A stretch of DNA of 64,000 nucleotides from Alviniconcha marisindica (taxonomy: Eukaryota; Mollusca; Gastropoda; Provannidae), in assembly GCA_018857735.1 (NCBI GenBank), contig JABMCL010003304.1:357501-421500 (forward strand). The letters are read 5' to 3'. Below, piece after piece: positions 1 through 10,942 of this stretch. The position numbers were made by a program, and so were the translations under genes. The stretch's first letter is position 1. Each line of letters starts with the position of its first letter. A model generated the notes under the pieces. The model did no database searches and was not told the origin of the DNA. It saw only the letters and a program-made list of their open reading frames with translations.

Positions 1-216
1 TGGTGGGAATCGAAAAGGGAGGAGGGGAGAATGGGGGGAACGCTAACCTAACAACATGAAAACGTCTATCATCAATACGCCCGATGAACTAGACAGGAGG
101 TTCGGTGAGAGGACAGAACTCTGAGACAATAAAACACCTACAGGCTGGACTGTGGGAGGTGGGGGAGGGGAGGGGGGAGAGGGCATGGAGAATACTAACA
201 ACAAAATGTCTCTCAC

Positions 217-522
217 CAATGGGCTTGATGACTTTGACAGGCTTGGTGGGTTTGGAGAACTCCCCGGTGCCAGCACGGTTCTGGGCAGCCACGCGGAACT
301 CATACTCCTTGCCTTCCTTCAGGCCGGTGACACTGAAAGTGGTGTCTGGTACGGTCACCGTGTCATTGGCTAGCAGCCACTGAGTGGAGCCACTGAGGCG
401 GAACTGCACCAAGTAGTTGGTGATGGGGCTCCCGCCATCACTGTCTGGGGCCACCCACTTGAGGGCCACTGAGCTCTTGTCGGTGCCGGTGATGTCAGGA
501 GTACCAGGCTTGCCAGGGACAG
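217..522 (-). CDS. Exon 54: FN3 domain, last exon in window
   Basis: VPGKPGTPDITGTDKSSVA, LKWVAPDSDGGSPITNYLVQ, KEYEFRVAAQNRAGTGEFS, VKVIKPIG. Third FN3 in a row, giving Ig-FN3-FN3-FN3. Twitchin repeats are usually Ig-FN3-FN3; three FN3 in a row also occurs in titin super-repeats. 102 codons, phase 1-1; acceptor ctacag, donor gtgaga, so more coding sequence follows beyond coordinate 1. Confidence 0.96.
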
Positions 523-699
523 CTGTAGGTGTCAAAAAGGATAAGCCGTTAGCATACACAACATTACATGGCAAATGCTGTGTCTCTCACATTGCTCCAG
601 CATTCTGGAACACACTTCCAAAACACAGATTTTCTCTGTCAGCTTCTTCCTTCAGCAATCAAAACTCAGCCTCTTTTTCCGACATAGCACTGACTGGTG

Positions 700-799
<100 letters not shown>

Positions 800-825
800 T
801 GAGCAGGTTAAATATGCTTGACTCT

Positions 826-924
826 CTGCATCTGAAGCATTTGCATATTTTGTACTGGCTATAAATAACTCAAAGTGCTTTGAGCTCTTGTGAGAAACTA
901 TGCTTTATAAATGCAAGTTATTAG
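826..924. mobile_element. SINE-like fragment, family A copy 1
   Basis: Shares gtgctttgagctcttgtgag and tgctttataaatgcaagtta with 25248-25354. The motif (a gagctcttgtga box, then a ctttataaatgcaag box) resembles the 3' part of SINEs common in invertebrates and fish. Family identity is inference. Confidence 0.55.
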
Positions 925-1179
925 TGTCTTATTATCACACTATATGCATTGAACAGGCTGTTACACAAAATATGCATATCCTTCACTTTCTTCCTCATGT
1001 TATAACAATCCATTTCAACTATCTTGTTTGTTTTGTCATTTTTTCCCAGAGTGTGTGGGGGGCAACCTAAATCCAGTGTACTACCACTATTTGTTCCAGT
1101 ATCATCCAAAGTGGGTTCATCACCATTACTCTTTCACATGTTTAACACAATCTCAAAGCCTCAAACGGAAGATACTCAC

Positions 1180-1482
1180 TCCAAGGATCTTTGGCCACAA
1201 TCTGAGGTGATGGCTGGCTGGGCTCACTAGGCCCGGCTTTGTTGTGTGCGACCACCCGGAACTGGTACGAGTTGTCCTCAATCAGGTCATCCACCTTGAG
1301 GCTGAGCTCAGCGACAGGGGTCTTGTTGACAAGGGTCCAGCGAGGACTGAAGGAGGCCTGCCGCTCCAGGGTGTAGCCAGTGACAGGAGAGCCGCCATCG
1401 TTGGCTGGTGGTTGCCAGGATACCAGGGCGGAGTCCCGGAATACTTCGCTGACACTTGGTGCATCAGGAGCATCTGGCACAC
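1180..1482 (-). CDS. Exon 53: FN3 domain
   Basis: VPDAPDAPSVSEVFRDSA, VSWQPPANDGGSPVTGYTLE, NSYQFRVVAHNKAGPSEPS, VAKDPW. Second FN3 in tandem, directly after exon 52. 101 codons, phase 1-1; acceptor ctgcag, donor gtgagt. Confidence 0.96.
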
Positions 1483-1863
1483 CTGCAGAATGAGAGAAAA
1501 TAAAATTTGAAGGAAAAAAAGCATGAAAAAAAAGGAAAGAAAAAAGGTAGAGATATTTTAGCTAGTTCTGTTTGGCAAGAGAGCAAAAGAGCGTGTGGGA
1601 AAAAAACACAGACTGGATCCTTGTAGCCATGGTACAGATAGACTAAATGTATATATATTAATACTGAGGGCAACACTTGTGGCAAAACAAATTCAGTTCA
1701 ACTTTCTCTTTGTTTTTTAAAGGACAGTGAAACCCTCATACAATAATAAGGTCACATTTTCCCCGGTTTTCAATGCCTGCATCAAGCACCCAACCACACT
1801 TAACGTCTGAACAAAATCTGCAAAAACATTTCTCCTCAAAAAGGTTCGAGCACAGGAACTGAC

Positions 1864-2157
1864 CAAATGGATTCTTTGCGGTGATGGTGTCCGACTCTGT
1901 GGGTTCACTCAGCCCAACGTCATTCTGAGCGAAGACTCGGAAGACATACTGGTTGTTCTCCACCAGGTTGGACACAGAGAACTCAAGGGAGGTGGAGTCG
2001 CCAATCTTGTTCCAGGTGCGACGGTTGGCTTCCCGCCTCTCCACGACGTAGAGGGTAACGGGCTTGCCCCCGTCATCCTCGGGAGTCTGCCAGGTGATGG
2101 TCGCTGTCTCGGCAGTGATGTCTGTCACCTTCACGTCACGCACTGGTGATGGCTTGT
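1864..2157 (-). CDS. Exon 52: FN3 domain
   Basis: DKPSPVRDVKVTDITAETA, ITWQTPEDDGGKPVTLYVVE, NQYVFRVFAQNDVGLSEP, TAKNPFG. All FN3 landmarks are present: the A-strand Pro, the B-strand Trp, the Tyr of YVVER and the YxFRVxAxN motif. The GG(K/S)P(V/I)T turn is typical of titin/twitchin A-band FN3 modules. 98 codons, phase 1-1; acceptor ttgcag, donor gtcagt. Confidence 0.96.
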
Positions 2158-2224
2158 CTGCAAGCATGACCACATTCAATGGCATACACGAGCCAAAAGA
2201 GCAAGAAAGCGTAATGGCGACTGT

Positions 2225-2720
2225 TACATGTGCCGAAACCCTGGGGAAATGTTTCAGCGCTGACAGCAATTCACATGTGCTGAAACAGTGGGCAAATGCT
2301 CAAGCTGTGGCAACCTCCATACGTCTAAAATAGTGGGGAAATGCTTATGTGACAATTTCATTTTTCACATGTGCTGAAACAGTGGAAAATGTTCAAGCAA
2401 CGACAACATTCAGATATAATGAAACAGTGGAGAGAAGTTCAAGTACTGACAGCTTTCAAGTGTGCTGAGACAGTGGGGAAGTGCTCAAGCCATGACAAAT
2501 TTCACATTCACATGAGTTCAAATGATGAGGACACGCTCAAGTAATGATAACACTGACGAGCTCAAACGGTTAGGAAAATGATAAAGTAATCACGACTTTA
2601 GCACATGCTAAAATTGTGCGATAATGCTCAGTAATGACAAACTTTGGATGCACTCAAAATAGCGGAGGAACGCTCAAGAAGTATCATCTTTTGCATGTGC
2701 TAAAACTGTGTGTAATCATC
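2225..2720. repeat. Degenerate minisatellite of about 55-60 bp in intron between exons 51 and 52
   Basis: Recurring cacatgtgctgaaacagtgg and gaaatgctcaagc-like motifs, about eight decayed copies filling most of the 730-bp intron. Confidence 0.75.
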
Positions 2721-2887
2721 TGAAAGAATGACAAAGGTTGCCTTTTCTTTCATGATGCTTTGCGTCAACAGAAACTGTAAGGCTTATTAGGGACAGGTTA
2801 ACATGCTGGGTGCGCCTTATATCCAGAAGAGCCTTGTAGTATGGAAATTACAGTAACAGGGGAGAGAAAAAAAAGTTGTTGGCTCAC

Positions 2888-3175
2888 CAAGCACAACCAG
2901 CTTGATGGTGATGGTGGCCTTGCCATTGTCGTTGGCGAGCGTCACAGAGTAGTCGCCAGTGTCGGAGCGCTGCACGTGACCCATGCGGATGGTGGTCATG
3001 TTGTAGATGGTCTCTGCCTCCATGCGCTTCTTGTCAGGCAGGTCTCCGCCCTTGAACGTCCAGGTGACCTTGGGCTGCGGGTTGCCTGTGAAGGGGACCT
3101 CGAAGGCAGTGGACTGGCCAGCGTAGAGGTAAATGGTCTCGTCGTACTTCTTGTCCACAAAAATCTTGGGAGGCA
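2888..3175 (-). CDS. Exon 51: Ig domain preceding the FN3 domains
   Basis: PPKIFVDKKYDETIYLYAGQ, FEVPFTGNPQPKVTWTFKG, DTGDYSVTLANDNGKATI. It lacks the B-strand Cys (Val-Pro instead). The NPQPKVTW and LANDNGKA style is that of twitchin/titin A-band Ig domains flanking FN3 modules. It marks the switch from the Ig array to the Ig/FN3 region. 96 codons, phase 1-1; acceptor ctgcag, donor gtgagc. Confidence 0.94.
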
Positions 3176-3194
3176 CTGCAGTCAGGAACATGGT

Positions 3195-3430
3195 TATGCA
3201 TAGTTACAGTGTGACAAGTGCACTTTGTCGTACATCTTAAACACACATAGTTAGTATGGCAAGCATATTTTTTGTGCTACATTTTACTAGTCTATATGAC
3301 AAGGGTACTGTGTGCCATGTTTTAAATAATGTAATATACAACAAAAAAAAGCTACATCAAACCAATACCACATGAATGTATGCACAGTCAGCGTAATAAG
3401 TATACTTTGTGCTATGTTTTATATCATGCG
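3195..3430. repeat. Degenerate AT-rich tandem repeat
   Basis: Loosely repeated catagttagtatggcaagc and tttgtgctacattttact-like blocks, about three copies, in the intron between exons 50 and 51. The remainder to 3670 is plain intron. Confidence 0.6.
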
Positions 3431-3670
3431 ATAGGAAAGAGCAGTTACATCAAGATTTGCTATATACTAATACTACATTACTGTGGCAAAAAAAAATCCT
3501 AGCGGGGGAGGGGAGGGACATTACAGAAATCACTTCCCAGCATGTGCAACATGTAACCAAACTACCCAAAGAGCCTTCAGTTTATAAAAAAACTAAATTT
3601 TTATCAATTCCACACCAGTTTCCTCACAACACAACACATCCAACCATCTCCAAAAAAATCAACTGCTCAC

Positions 3671-3940
3671 CTTCAACAAAGAGTCCGGCCTCCGATGTCT
3701 TGCCCTTGACAACGACCTTGTAGTCGCCTTCATCTTTGCCATCCACGTCCTTGATGGTGAGTCGGTGAATGACGCCCTTACTCTCCAGCTCATACTTGTC
3801 GCTAGCAGTGATGGGCTTGTTGTTGCAGAACCACTCAGCAACAGTGTTGAGACGTGAAACCTCACACTCGAACAAAGCTGTGCCAGGGATCTCGACCACA
3901 TCAATGTCCTCCAGCTTTCGCACAAACTCCACATCCTCTT
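3671..3940 (-). CDS. Exon 50: Ig domain (array)
   Basis: EEDVEFVRKLEDIDVVEIPG, FECEVSRLNTVAEWFCNNKP, DEGDYKVVVKGKTSEAGL, FVEG. 90 codons. Extra Cys two residues after the Trp. Phase 1-1; acceptor ctgtag, donor gtgagc. Confidence 0.95.
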
Positions 3941-4437
3941 CTACAGAAAAAAAAAAAAAAAAAAACATGAGCGAGATGGATCTTTTCCTTCTTTTTCCTT
4001 TTTTTTTTTCTTTATCCGTTTTATTCTCTTTATCTTTTCCTTTCTCTCTTTTTTTCTTTCTGCCTGCTGTTCTCCCCCACCCCGACCCACCATAGCTTCT
4101 TTCTTCATTCCCATCTTTGTGCTGTTCTCATCTTTCCATGGTCATGATTTTAGCATCCTGTCAACCACACAGGGTCCTCCAAGTCAAACAAAAACACTGC
4201 CTTAAGTGATGCACTTTTTTTTCTCTTCTTCTCCTAAACAACCCCAGCACCAAAAGGACACAGACAAATTGAGAAAATAAGAGAGCAAGTCTGGCAGACC
4301 TTGCACGGCTGCCAGCTAGGTTTCCATGTCACATTCCATCTTTCTGTTCCAACTACCTGCTATTCTCTGACCCAAGAGAAACCACCCTGAGACATTCAGT
4401 GGGACTGAAGCGAATCACTGTCATCGAGACTGCTCAC

Positions 4438-4704
4438 CTTCCACAAGAACAGTGCACTTGGAGGTGAGGTCATCCACCTTGATGGCGTACTCAGCCTCAT
4501 CGCCCACATCCACTCTTTCGATGCTCAACGTGTGCTCCTTGTCCTTGGCTGAGATGGTGACGCGCTCGGAGGGCGTCAGCTTGGTGCCATCCTTGTACCA
4601 GGTGGCTGGGCGATCTGGTTTGGACACTGTGCATTTGAGGATCAGGTTCTCGTATTCCATCAAGTTCTGGTCCGCCAGAGGGGTCAGGAAAGCCAGAGGC
4701 TCCT
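4438..4704 (-). CDS. Exon 49: Ig domain (array)
   Basis: EEPLAFLTPLADQNLMEYE, LKCTVSKPDRPATWYKDGTK, DEAEYAIKVDDLTSKCTV, LVEG. B-strand Cys plus a G-strand Cys as in exon 39. Phase 1-1; acceptor ttgcag, donor gtgagc. Confidence 0.95.
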
Positions 4705-4941
4705 CTGCAAAAACAAAGCAAAATAAATTGAGTATAATTACAGAGAACAGGATTGTGGCACAGTTCAAGGTGGCACTTGAAACTGGACACATACACACAC
4801 ATTTCTTTGAGTAAATCAACATCAAAATCATCAAACTCAGCTGGACTTCTGACTGAACTTGATATCTCAAAGGATTAAATCATTTCTCTCTCTCTCTCTC
4901 CCCCTCTTCCTGCCTGTCAGTGTGCATGTATGATTACACAC

Positions 4942-4943
<2 letters not shown>

Positions 4944-4992
<49 letters not shown>
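4944..4992. repeat. (AC)n microsatellite next to exon 48 donor
   Basis: About 24 AC units; in the transcript a (GU)n tract beginning about 15 bases after the 5' splice site of exon 48. Confidence 0.97.
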
Positions 4993-4993
<1 letters not shown>

Positions 4994-5006
4994 CCCCAAA
5001 TTGTAC

Positions 5007-5273
5007 CTTTGACAGTGAGGCGTGCTGAGGTCTTCCTGTCGCCCACCACACACTTGTAGACTGCTTCATCCTCCAGGCAAGCAGCTGGGATGGTGAGGGA
5101 GTGCGTGCAGGCATCAGCAGCGATGCGAATGTGGTCTGAGGGGGCCAGGTCTTGGCCGTTGCACTGCCACGTGGCGGTCTTGCCCGGCTTGTTGACCTCG
5201 CAGACCAGGCTAACCTCCTGGTTCTCCATCACCTCCATGTCCTTCAGCGGCTTGGTGAACTCCACCGGCAGCT
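5007..5273 (-). CDS. Exon 48: Ig domain (array)
   Basis: ELPVEFTKPLKDMEVMENQ, LVCEVNKPGKTATWQCNGQD, DEAVYKCVVGDRKTSARL, TVKG. Canonical B and F Cys plus an extra Cys after the Trp. Phase 1-1; acceptor gcgcag, donor gtacaa. A (GT)n tract in the transcript starts about 15 bases past this weak donor. Confidence 0.95.
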
Positions 5274-5689
5274 CTGCGCAACCAAGGTGAACAAGACCAT
5301 TATGATCACACACTTAGAACTCGGGGGAATTTGGATGCAAAAATGGACAGCAGAGCCCCCGACGGAAATCTATACCTTGGTGGCAGACCATGCACTCCTC
5401 TTTTCCAGACCATTTTTCCTTAACCCCTTCTGTCCCTGTTTACAAGTATGTAAGTGAAGCCCTGCACAGCCACGGGCCACTCCTCTTTTCAGACCGCTTT
5501 TGCTCAGTTGCAGGGTGGTCCTTTGAAAACTTGATGCTCAAGACCAAAGTTATCACTGCTGATTTGATTTTATTTTCATCTATTTTTAATACAGTTTTTA
5601 CTTCTCACAAAATAAGTGATGTTTATATCGTACTTTTCCACAATTTTGTAAATTAACTATATAGCTGTGTATATAAAGCAAAAAATGTT

Positions 5690-5890
5690 GCAAAATATCA
5701 GCGCATTTCTGTAATTATCAGTAAAATGTTCATAAAATACAGCAACGCATCAATGTATCTCTGTAATTATTAGTAAAATGTTTTTCATCAAATACATCAA
5801 TACATCAGTGTATCTGTAATTATTAGTAAAACGTTTTTCATAAAATGCAGCACTACATCAGTAACTGTCATCTGTGATTATCAGTAATTC
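5690..5890. repeat. Degenerate minisatellite of about 60 bp
   Basis: Three to four copies of ctgtaattattagtaaaatg with following catcaatacatcagtg-like text. AT-rich intron between exons 47 and 48; the rest of this intron (5274-5690, 5890-6037) shows nothing further. Confidence 0.8.
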
Positions 5891-6037
5891 AAACACACAG
5901 CACAGTTAGTGAGCAAAGAGTAAACAAAGTGTCAGCCTTTTTTTGCACGCATTAGGATCTTTTGTTGTTCTTAATTCCACATTTTTCTCCCCCTGTAACT
6001 TCCAGCTTTTCACCAAGACCATGAGGCCTGTGATTAC

Positions 6038-6304
6038 CTCTGACCACAAGCTTTCCAGTGCTCTCCTTGTCCTCAATTTGGATGCAGTAGTCACCGGCAT
6101 CTTCCAAGGCCACATCTTCAAGGGTCAGGGTGTGGACCGTTTTCTCCACTCTGATGTCAAATCCGTCTTTTGTACTGAGGGCCTTTCCGTTGCACGACCA
6201 TTTTGCCTTGACGTCGGCCTTTGTCACTTCGCATTTAAACACTGCTGTTTCCGTCTCCGTGATTTCCAGGTCTCTCAGCTTTCTAACAAACTCCACTGGT
6301 TCCT
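6038..6304 (-). CDS. Exon 47: Ig domain (array)
   Basis: EPVEFVRKLRDLEITETE, FKCEVTKADVKAKWSCNGKA, DAGDYCIQIEDKESTGKL, VVRG. Has a Cys two residues after the core Trp, and an F-strand Cys one residue before the usual place. Phase 1-1; acceptor aacag, donor gtaatc. Confidence 0.94.
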
Positions 6305-7024
6305 CTGTTTGTCGTGGTTACAGAAGCAAGTGAAGGGCAATTGTATTAGTGAAACAATCAAACATGTGTTAATTGTGTCACATTGTCAGCTTTGTTTCTA
6401 TAAAGTAAGTTGTATTATTTAAACACTCAGACTAACAAACACTAAAAGTACGGAGAATAATCAAAACAAACAAACAATGCCCAAAAAAATCTAAAGAATT
6501 TAGTACTTCAACAAACTATGTATTAGTGTTATGTGTTGCATTTTAGAATCAGTTATCCACTCCAAGACCAACACACATACACTGCCCCCCCCCCCCCCCC
6601 CCCCCCCCCACCCCAGCCCCCGTAAAAAGGAAGAAATTGACAGGAGCAGCCTTAGATAAATGTACCCTGATTGCCTACAGTTTCCTAATCGTTTTGCTCA
6701 CTTGCTTGTTTGAGAAAGTTTTTTTGTTTTTGTTTTGATTGCTGTTCTTTTCAAAGTTGTTCAGCTGCATGCAAATAAACAAACTGCACAGATGCTTCAC
6801 TGCCCATTTACTGACTCATCTCATCTCTGGGCAGGTACCAAAAGGACTGAACTCCCAGCGCTGCGGTGGCAACAGTTTAGTTGTTAGAAGCGTTGCTGTT
6901 TGAGCAAAATCAGCTACATCAAACAGTGTTAACATCTAACCAGCTAAGACAAACCCACACCAGAAATTCTGAAGACAAAACTTCCAAACTTTTATTTTTG
7001 AAAGCAGAGTGAGAGTACACCTAC

Positions 7025-7291
7025 CTTCCACAAGGACCTCAGCAGAGCTCTCAACGCCATTGACAACGACCTTGTAGACAGCCTCATCATCCAGCTCGGC
7101 AGAGTCGATGACCAGGCTGTGAACACCTCCGTCAGACTTCAGGCGGATTCTGGCTGAGGCAGTGACCGGCTGGTTGTCCTTGAACCACTGGGCAGGTTTG
7201 TCTGGACGACTGACCTCACACTCCAGGTACAGCTTCTGTTTCTCCATGATGGTGATGTTGGCCAGAGGTCGCACAAAGGTGGTTGGGAGTT
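7025..7291 (-). CDS. Exon 46: Ig domain, older member of the duplicated block
   Basis: ELPTTFVRPLANITIMEKQ, LECEVSRPDKPAQWFKDNQP, LKSDGGVHSLVIDSAELDD, AVYKVVVNGVESSAEVLVEG. Clearly the same subfamily as exons 41-45 but about ten residues different, and its introns do not match. Phase 1-1; acceptor cacag, donor gtaggt. Confidence 0.95.
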
Positions 7292-7649
7292 CTGTGGACA
7301 GATCGGGCGGCATTCCGTGAAAAAGAACTCCATGCAAGGAGCACTATGTGCTTTTCGCTGCCTTGCACTTGGGTGGCTGAGGAGGAGAGAGCAGCTTTAA
7401 CACTGCAGGCAACAGCCACTGCCACAAAGGCAATCAAACTGGATGGAACGAATGAATATAGAGTACACCTTCATATCTGTGTTTCATCAGTATCGCATCA
7501 AGTTTATCTTCAGGACGACTTGACCTGTATGTCCAAACATATGTAGAATCTCTTGTGTTCATTCTCAGCCTGATACTGCTTAAAACTGTGTCATATGGCA
7601 GGACAAAAATAGGTAAGTAAACACCATGACACAATCCTTAGATACACAC

Positions 7650-7916
7650 CTTCCACAAAGACCTCTGCAGAGCTTTCAGCGCCATTGACAACGACCTTGT
7701 AGACAGCCTCATCATCCAACTCAGCAGAGTCAATGTCAAGGCTGTGGACGCTGCCTTCAGATGTGAGTCTGATGTGAGCTGAGGCAGTGACAGGTTTGTC
7801 ATCCTTGAACCACTGGGCAGGTTTGTCAGGATGGCTGACCTCACACTCAAGGTGCAGCTTCTGTTTCTCGTTGACCGTGATGTTGGCCAGAGGTCGCACA
7901 ATGGTTGTTGGCAGTT
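7650..7916 (-). CDS. Exon 45: Ig domain, duplicated block copy 5
   Basis: Three residue changes from exon 43 (CEVSHPDKP, SAHIRL, AEVFVEG), so it has begun to diverge. Phase 1-1; acceptor tttcag, donor gtgtgt. Confidence 0.95.
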
Positions 7917-8341
7917 CTGAAAAAAGGTCCAACCATGTGTGAAAAGAAGCTATAAAGGAAGCCAGAATACCAGAAATGATCATTTATAGAGTGAAAGACA
8001 AGAGAACAGGCAATAAGTTACAGACTGGCAACTCTGTAATAATTAATGCACTCAAAGGTCAATTTGACCTTTAAATGCAAGTATCACATCTGCTTTTTTG
8101 TACTCCTGACCATTGCAGTCAAAGCTGGCTTTACAACACAGTGACCTGTCTACACCCAAATTATTCAGACCTGTCTACACCCAAAATTATTTCTTGTGGT
8201 TCTGCATGTTAAGTAACATTATCATTATATGAAGGTTTCTGCCTTAAAAGACTGTTAACAAAACCATTTAAATCCATGCCATTTTGTAACAGTTCCTTTT
8301 CATATGTCTTCTAAAAGTAACTGAAATCCCTTAACCTTTAC

Positions 8342-8608
8342 CTTCCACCAAGACTTCAGCAGAGCTCTCAGCGCCATTGACAACGACCTTGTAGACAGCC
8401 TCATCATCCAACTCAGCAGAGTCAATGTCAAGGCTGTGGACACTGCCTTCAGACGTGAGTCTGATGCGAGCTGAGGCAGTGACAGGTTTGTCATCCTTGA
8501 ACCATTGGGCAGGTTTGTCGGGACGGCTGACCTCGCACTCAAGGTGCAGCTTCTGTTTCTCGTTGACCGTGATGTTGGCCAGAGGTCGCACAATGGTTGT
8601 TGGCAGTT
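8342..8608 (-). CDS. Exon 44: Ig domain, duplicated block copy 4
   Basis: Protein identical to exon 43; the downstream intron is also closely alike over several hundred bases, so the copies arose by duplication of a unit of about 690 bp. Phase 1-1; acceptor ttttcag, donor gtaaag. Confidence 0.95.
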
Positions 8609-9031
8609 CTGAAAACAGATCCAGCATGAGTGAAAAGAATCTATAAAGGAAGCCAGAATACCAGAAATGATCATGTACTAGAGTGAAAGACAAGAGAACA
8701 GGCAATAAGTGACACACTGGCACCTCTGTAATAATTAATGCGCTCAATGGTCAATTTGACCTTTAAATGCAAGTATCACATCTGCTTTTTTGTACTCCTG
8801 ACCATTGCAGTCAAAGCTGGCTTTACAACGCACTGACCTGTCTACACCCAAATTATTCAGACATGTCTACACCCAGAATGTATTGCTGTGGTTCTGCATG
8901 TAAAGTAACATTAACATTATATGAAGGTTTCTGCCTTAAAACACTGTTAATGAAACCATTTAAATCCATACCATTTTATAACAGTTCCTTTTCATGTCTT
9001 CTAAAAGTAACTGAAATCCCTTAACCTTTAC

Positions 9032-9298
9032 CTTCCACCAAGACCTCAGCAGAGCTCTCAGCGCCGTTGACAACGACCTTGTAGACAGCCTCATCATCCA
9101 ACTCAGCAGAGTCAATGTCAAGGCTGTGGACGCTGCCTTCAGATGTGAGTCTGATGCGAGCTGAGGCAGTGACAGGTTTGTCATCCTTGAACCATTGGGC
9201 AGGTTTGTCGGGACGGCTGACCTCGCACTCAAGGTGCAGCTTCTGTTTCTCGTTGACCGTGATGTTGGCCAGAGGTCGCACAATGGTTGTTGGCAGTT
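9032..9298 (-). CDS. Exon 43: Ig domain, duplicated block copy 3
   Basis: ELPTTIVRPLANITVNEKQ, LTSEGSVHSLDIDSAELDD, AVYKVVVNGAESSAEVLVEG. Protein identical to exon 44. A 74-bp tandem duplication covering its first 29 bp and the acceptor lies directly upstream (9270-9417). Phase 1-1; donor gtaaag. Confidence 0.95.
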
Positions 9299-9417
9299 CT
9301 GAAAACAGATCCAACCATGTGTGAAAAGAAACTACAAAGAAAGCAGAGGTCACGCAATGGTTGTTGGCAGTTCTGAAGACAGATCCATTTATGGGTGAAA
9401 AGAAACTATAAAGAAAG
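9270..9417. repeat. 74-bp tandem duplication with a truncated exon 43 copy
   Basis: 9270-9343 contains the first 29 coding bases of exon 43, its acceptor and intron sequence. 9344-9417 repeats it with a few substitutions (ggcagttctgaagacagatc against ggcagttctgaaaacagatc). The second copy carries a usable-looking acceptor but only a stub of coding sequence. Confidence 0.88.
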
Positions 9418-9768
9418 GTATTATGATTGTAAATATTATGTACTAGTGTGAATGATCAACAACAACAACAAAAAGAGGCAAAACATAACATACTGGTACA
9501 ACTGCCAGAATGCAAATGCCACACCTGCTGTGTTTGTGTACACCTCACGCTGCAGTCAAATCTGGTTTTGGTACACATTAACCTGTAAGCTCAAATTATT
9601 CAGGATGTGCCAAAGTGATTCCTCAAGTAAAGTTAGGTTATCATTATATGAAGATGTCTGCCTTAGAAGACAGCATGTTTACAAAACTGTTTAAATCCAT
9701 GCCATTTTGTAACAGCTCCTCTTTTTCTTCTTTTCTCTTTTACTTTGGTGGGCACCCGTAACATTTAC

Positions 9769-10035
9769 CTTCCACCAAGACCTCAGCAGAGCTTTCAGCG
9801 CCGTTGACAACGACCTTGTAGACAGCCTCATCATCCAACTCAGCAGAGTCAATGTCAAGGCTGTGGACGCTGCCTTCAGATGTGAGTCTGATGCGAGCTG
9901 AGGCGGTGACAGGTTTGTCATCCTTGAACCACTGGGCAGGTTTGTCGGGACGGCTGACCTCGCACTCAAGGTGCAGCTTCTGTTTCTCACTGACTGTGAT
10001 GTTGGCCAGGGGTCGCACAATGGTTGTTGGCAGTT
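9769..10035 (-). CDS. Exon 42: Ig domain, duplicated block copy 2
   Basis: Identical in protein to exon 43 except Ser for Asn in ANITVSEKQ. Nearly identical at silent sites too. Phase 1-1; acceptor ttttcag, donor gtaaat. Confidence 0.95.
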
Positions 10036-10440
10036 CTGAAAACAGATCCAACCATGTGTGAAAAGAAACTACAAAGAAAGCAAAAATGCCAGTAATGACC
10101 ATGAACTAGAGTGACAGAAAGAGCGCAGGCAATTCATGACAGGCTGGTGTGGCACCAGTTTCATTACACCCTGCAACAATTCAACCAATGGTCACCTTTC
10201 CCTTTGAACGCAAATATCACATCTACTTTCTAGTGCAGCTCGTGATCATCAATGCAGTCAAATTTGGTTTTGCAACCTATATACACTCAAATTATTCAGA
10301 ATGTGCAGCACTGATTCTACATGTAAGGTAATCATTGTATAAAGATTGCCATACAAGACTTAACAAGCCCGTTTCAATCCATGCCATTGTAACGGTTCCT
10401 TTTTAAGTCTTAAAAGTAACTGAATTTCCTTAACATTTAC

Positions 10441-10707
10441 CTTCCACCAAGACCTCTGCAGAGCTTTCAGCGCCGTTGACAACGACCTTGTAGACAGCCT
10501 CATCATCCAGCTCAGCAGAGTCAATGTCAAGGCTGTGGACGCCGCCATCGGATGTGAGTCTGATGCGAGCTGAGGCAGTGACAGGTTTGTCATCCTTGAA
10601 CCATTGGGCAGGTTTGTCGGGACGGCTGACCTCACACTCAAGGTGCAGCTTCTGTTTCTCGTTGACCGTGATGTTGGCCAGAGGTCGCACAATGGTTGTT
10701 GGCAGTT
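10441..10707 (-). CDS. Exon 41: Ig domain, duplicated block copy 1
   Basis: ELPTTIVRPLANITVNEKQ, LECEVSRPDKPAQWFKDDKP, LTSDGGVHSLDIDSAELDD, EAVYKVVVNGAESSAEVL. Differs from exon 43 at only two residues (SDGG instead of SEGS). B-strand Cys only. Phase 1-1; acceptor cacag, donor gtaaat. Confidence 0.95.
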
Positions 10708-10942
10708 CTGTGGACAGTGAATGCATCATAGCATCACATTCTCTTCAGTTCAGTCATGACACTTGACTGGGCACTAATGTTAAGTGAAGATTCCAAAATT
10801 AATCCACAAAAATGGTATTGCCAGGACCTTGCCAACTGGCAAAATGCAGTTCTAAAAATTATAAACATCTCAAACATCAACAAGGCAGATTTGAATCACA
10901 GTAAACTGCACGCATACACTGGAACTTGCGGCGATACCCTAC

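Larger units (their letters stand above)
7025..10707 (-). repeat. Segmental tandem duplication of Ig exon plus intron (unit about 0.67-0.74 kb)
   Basis: Exon starts are spaced 692, 690, 737 and 672 bp. The introns after exons 43 and 44 share long stretches (for example gaaagacaagagaacaggc, ctcctgaccattgcagtca) with the sequence after exon 45. The introns beside exons 41 and 42 share only parts. Exon 46 is an older copy. Confidence 0.93.
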
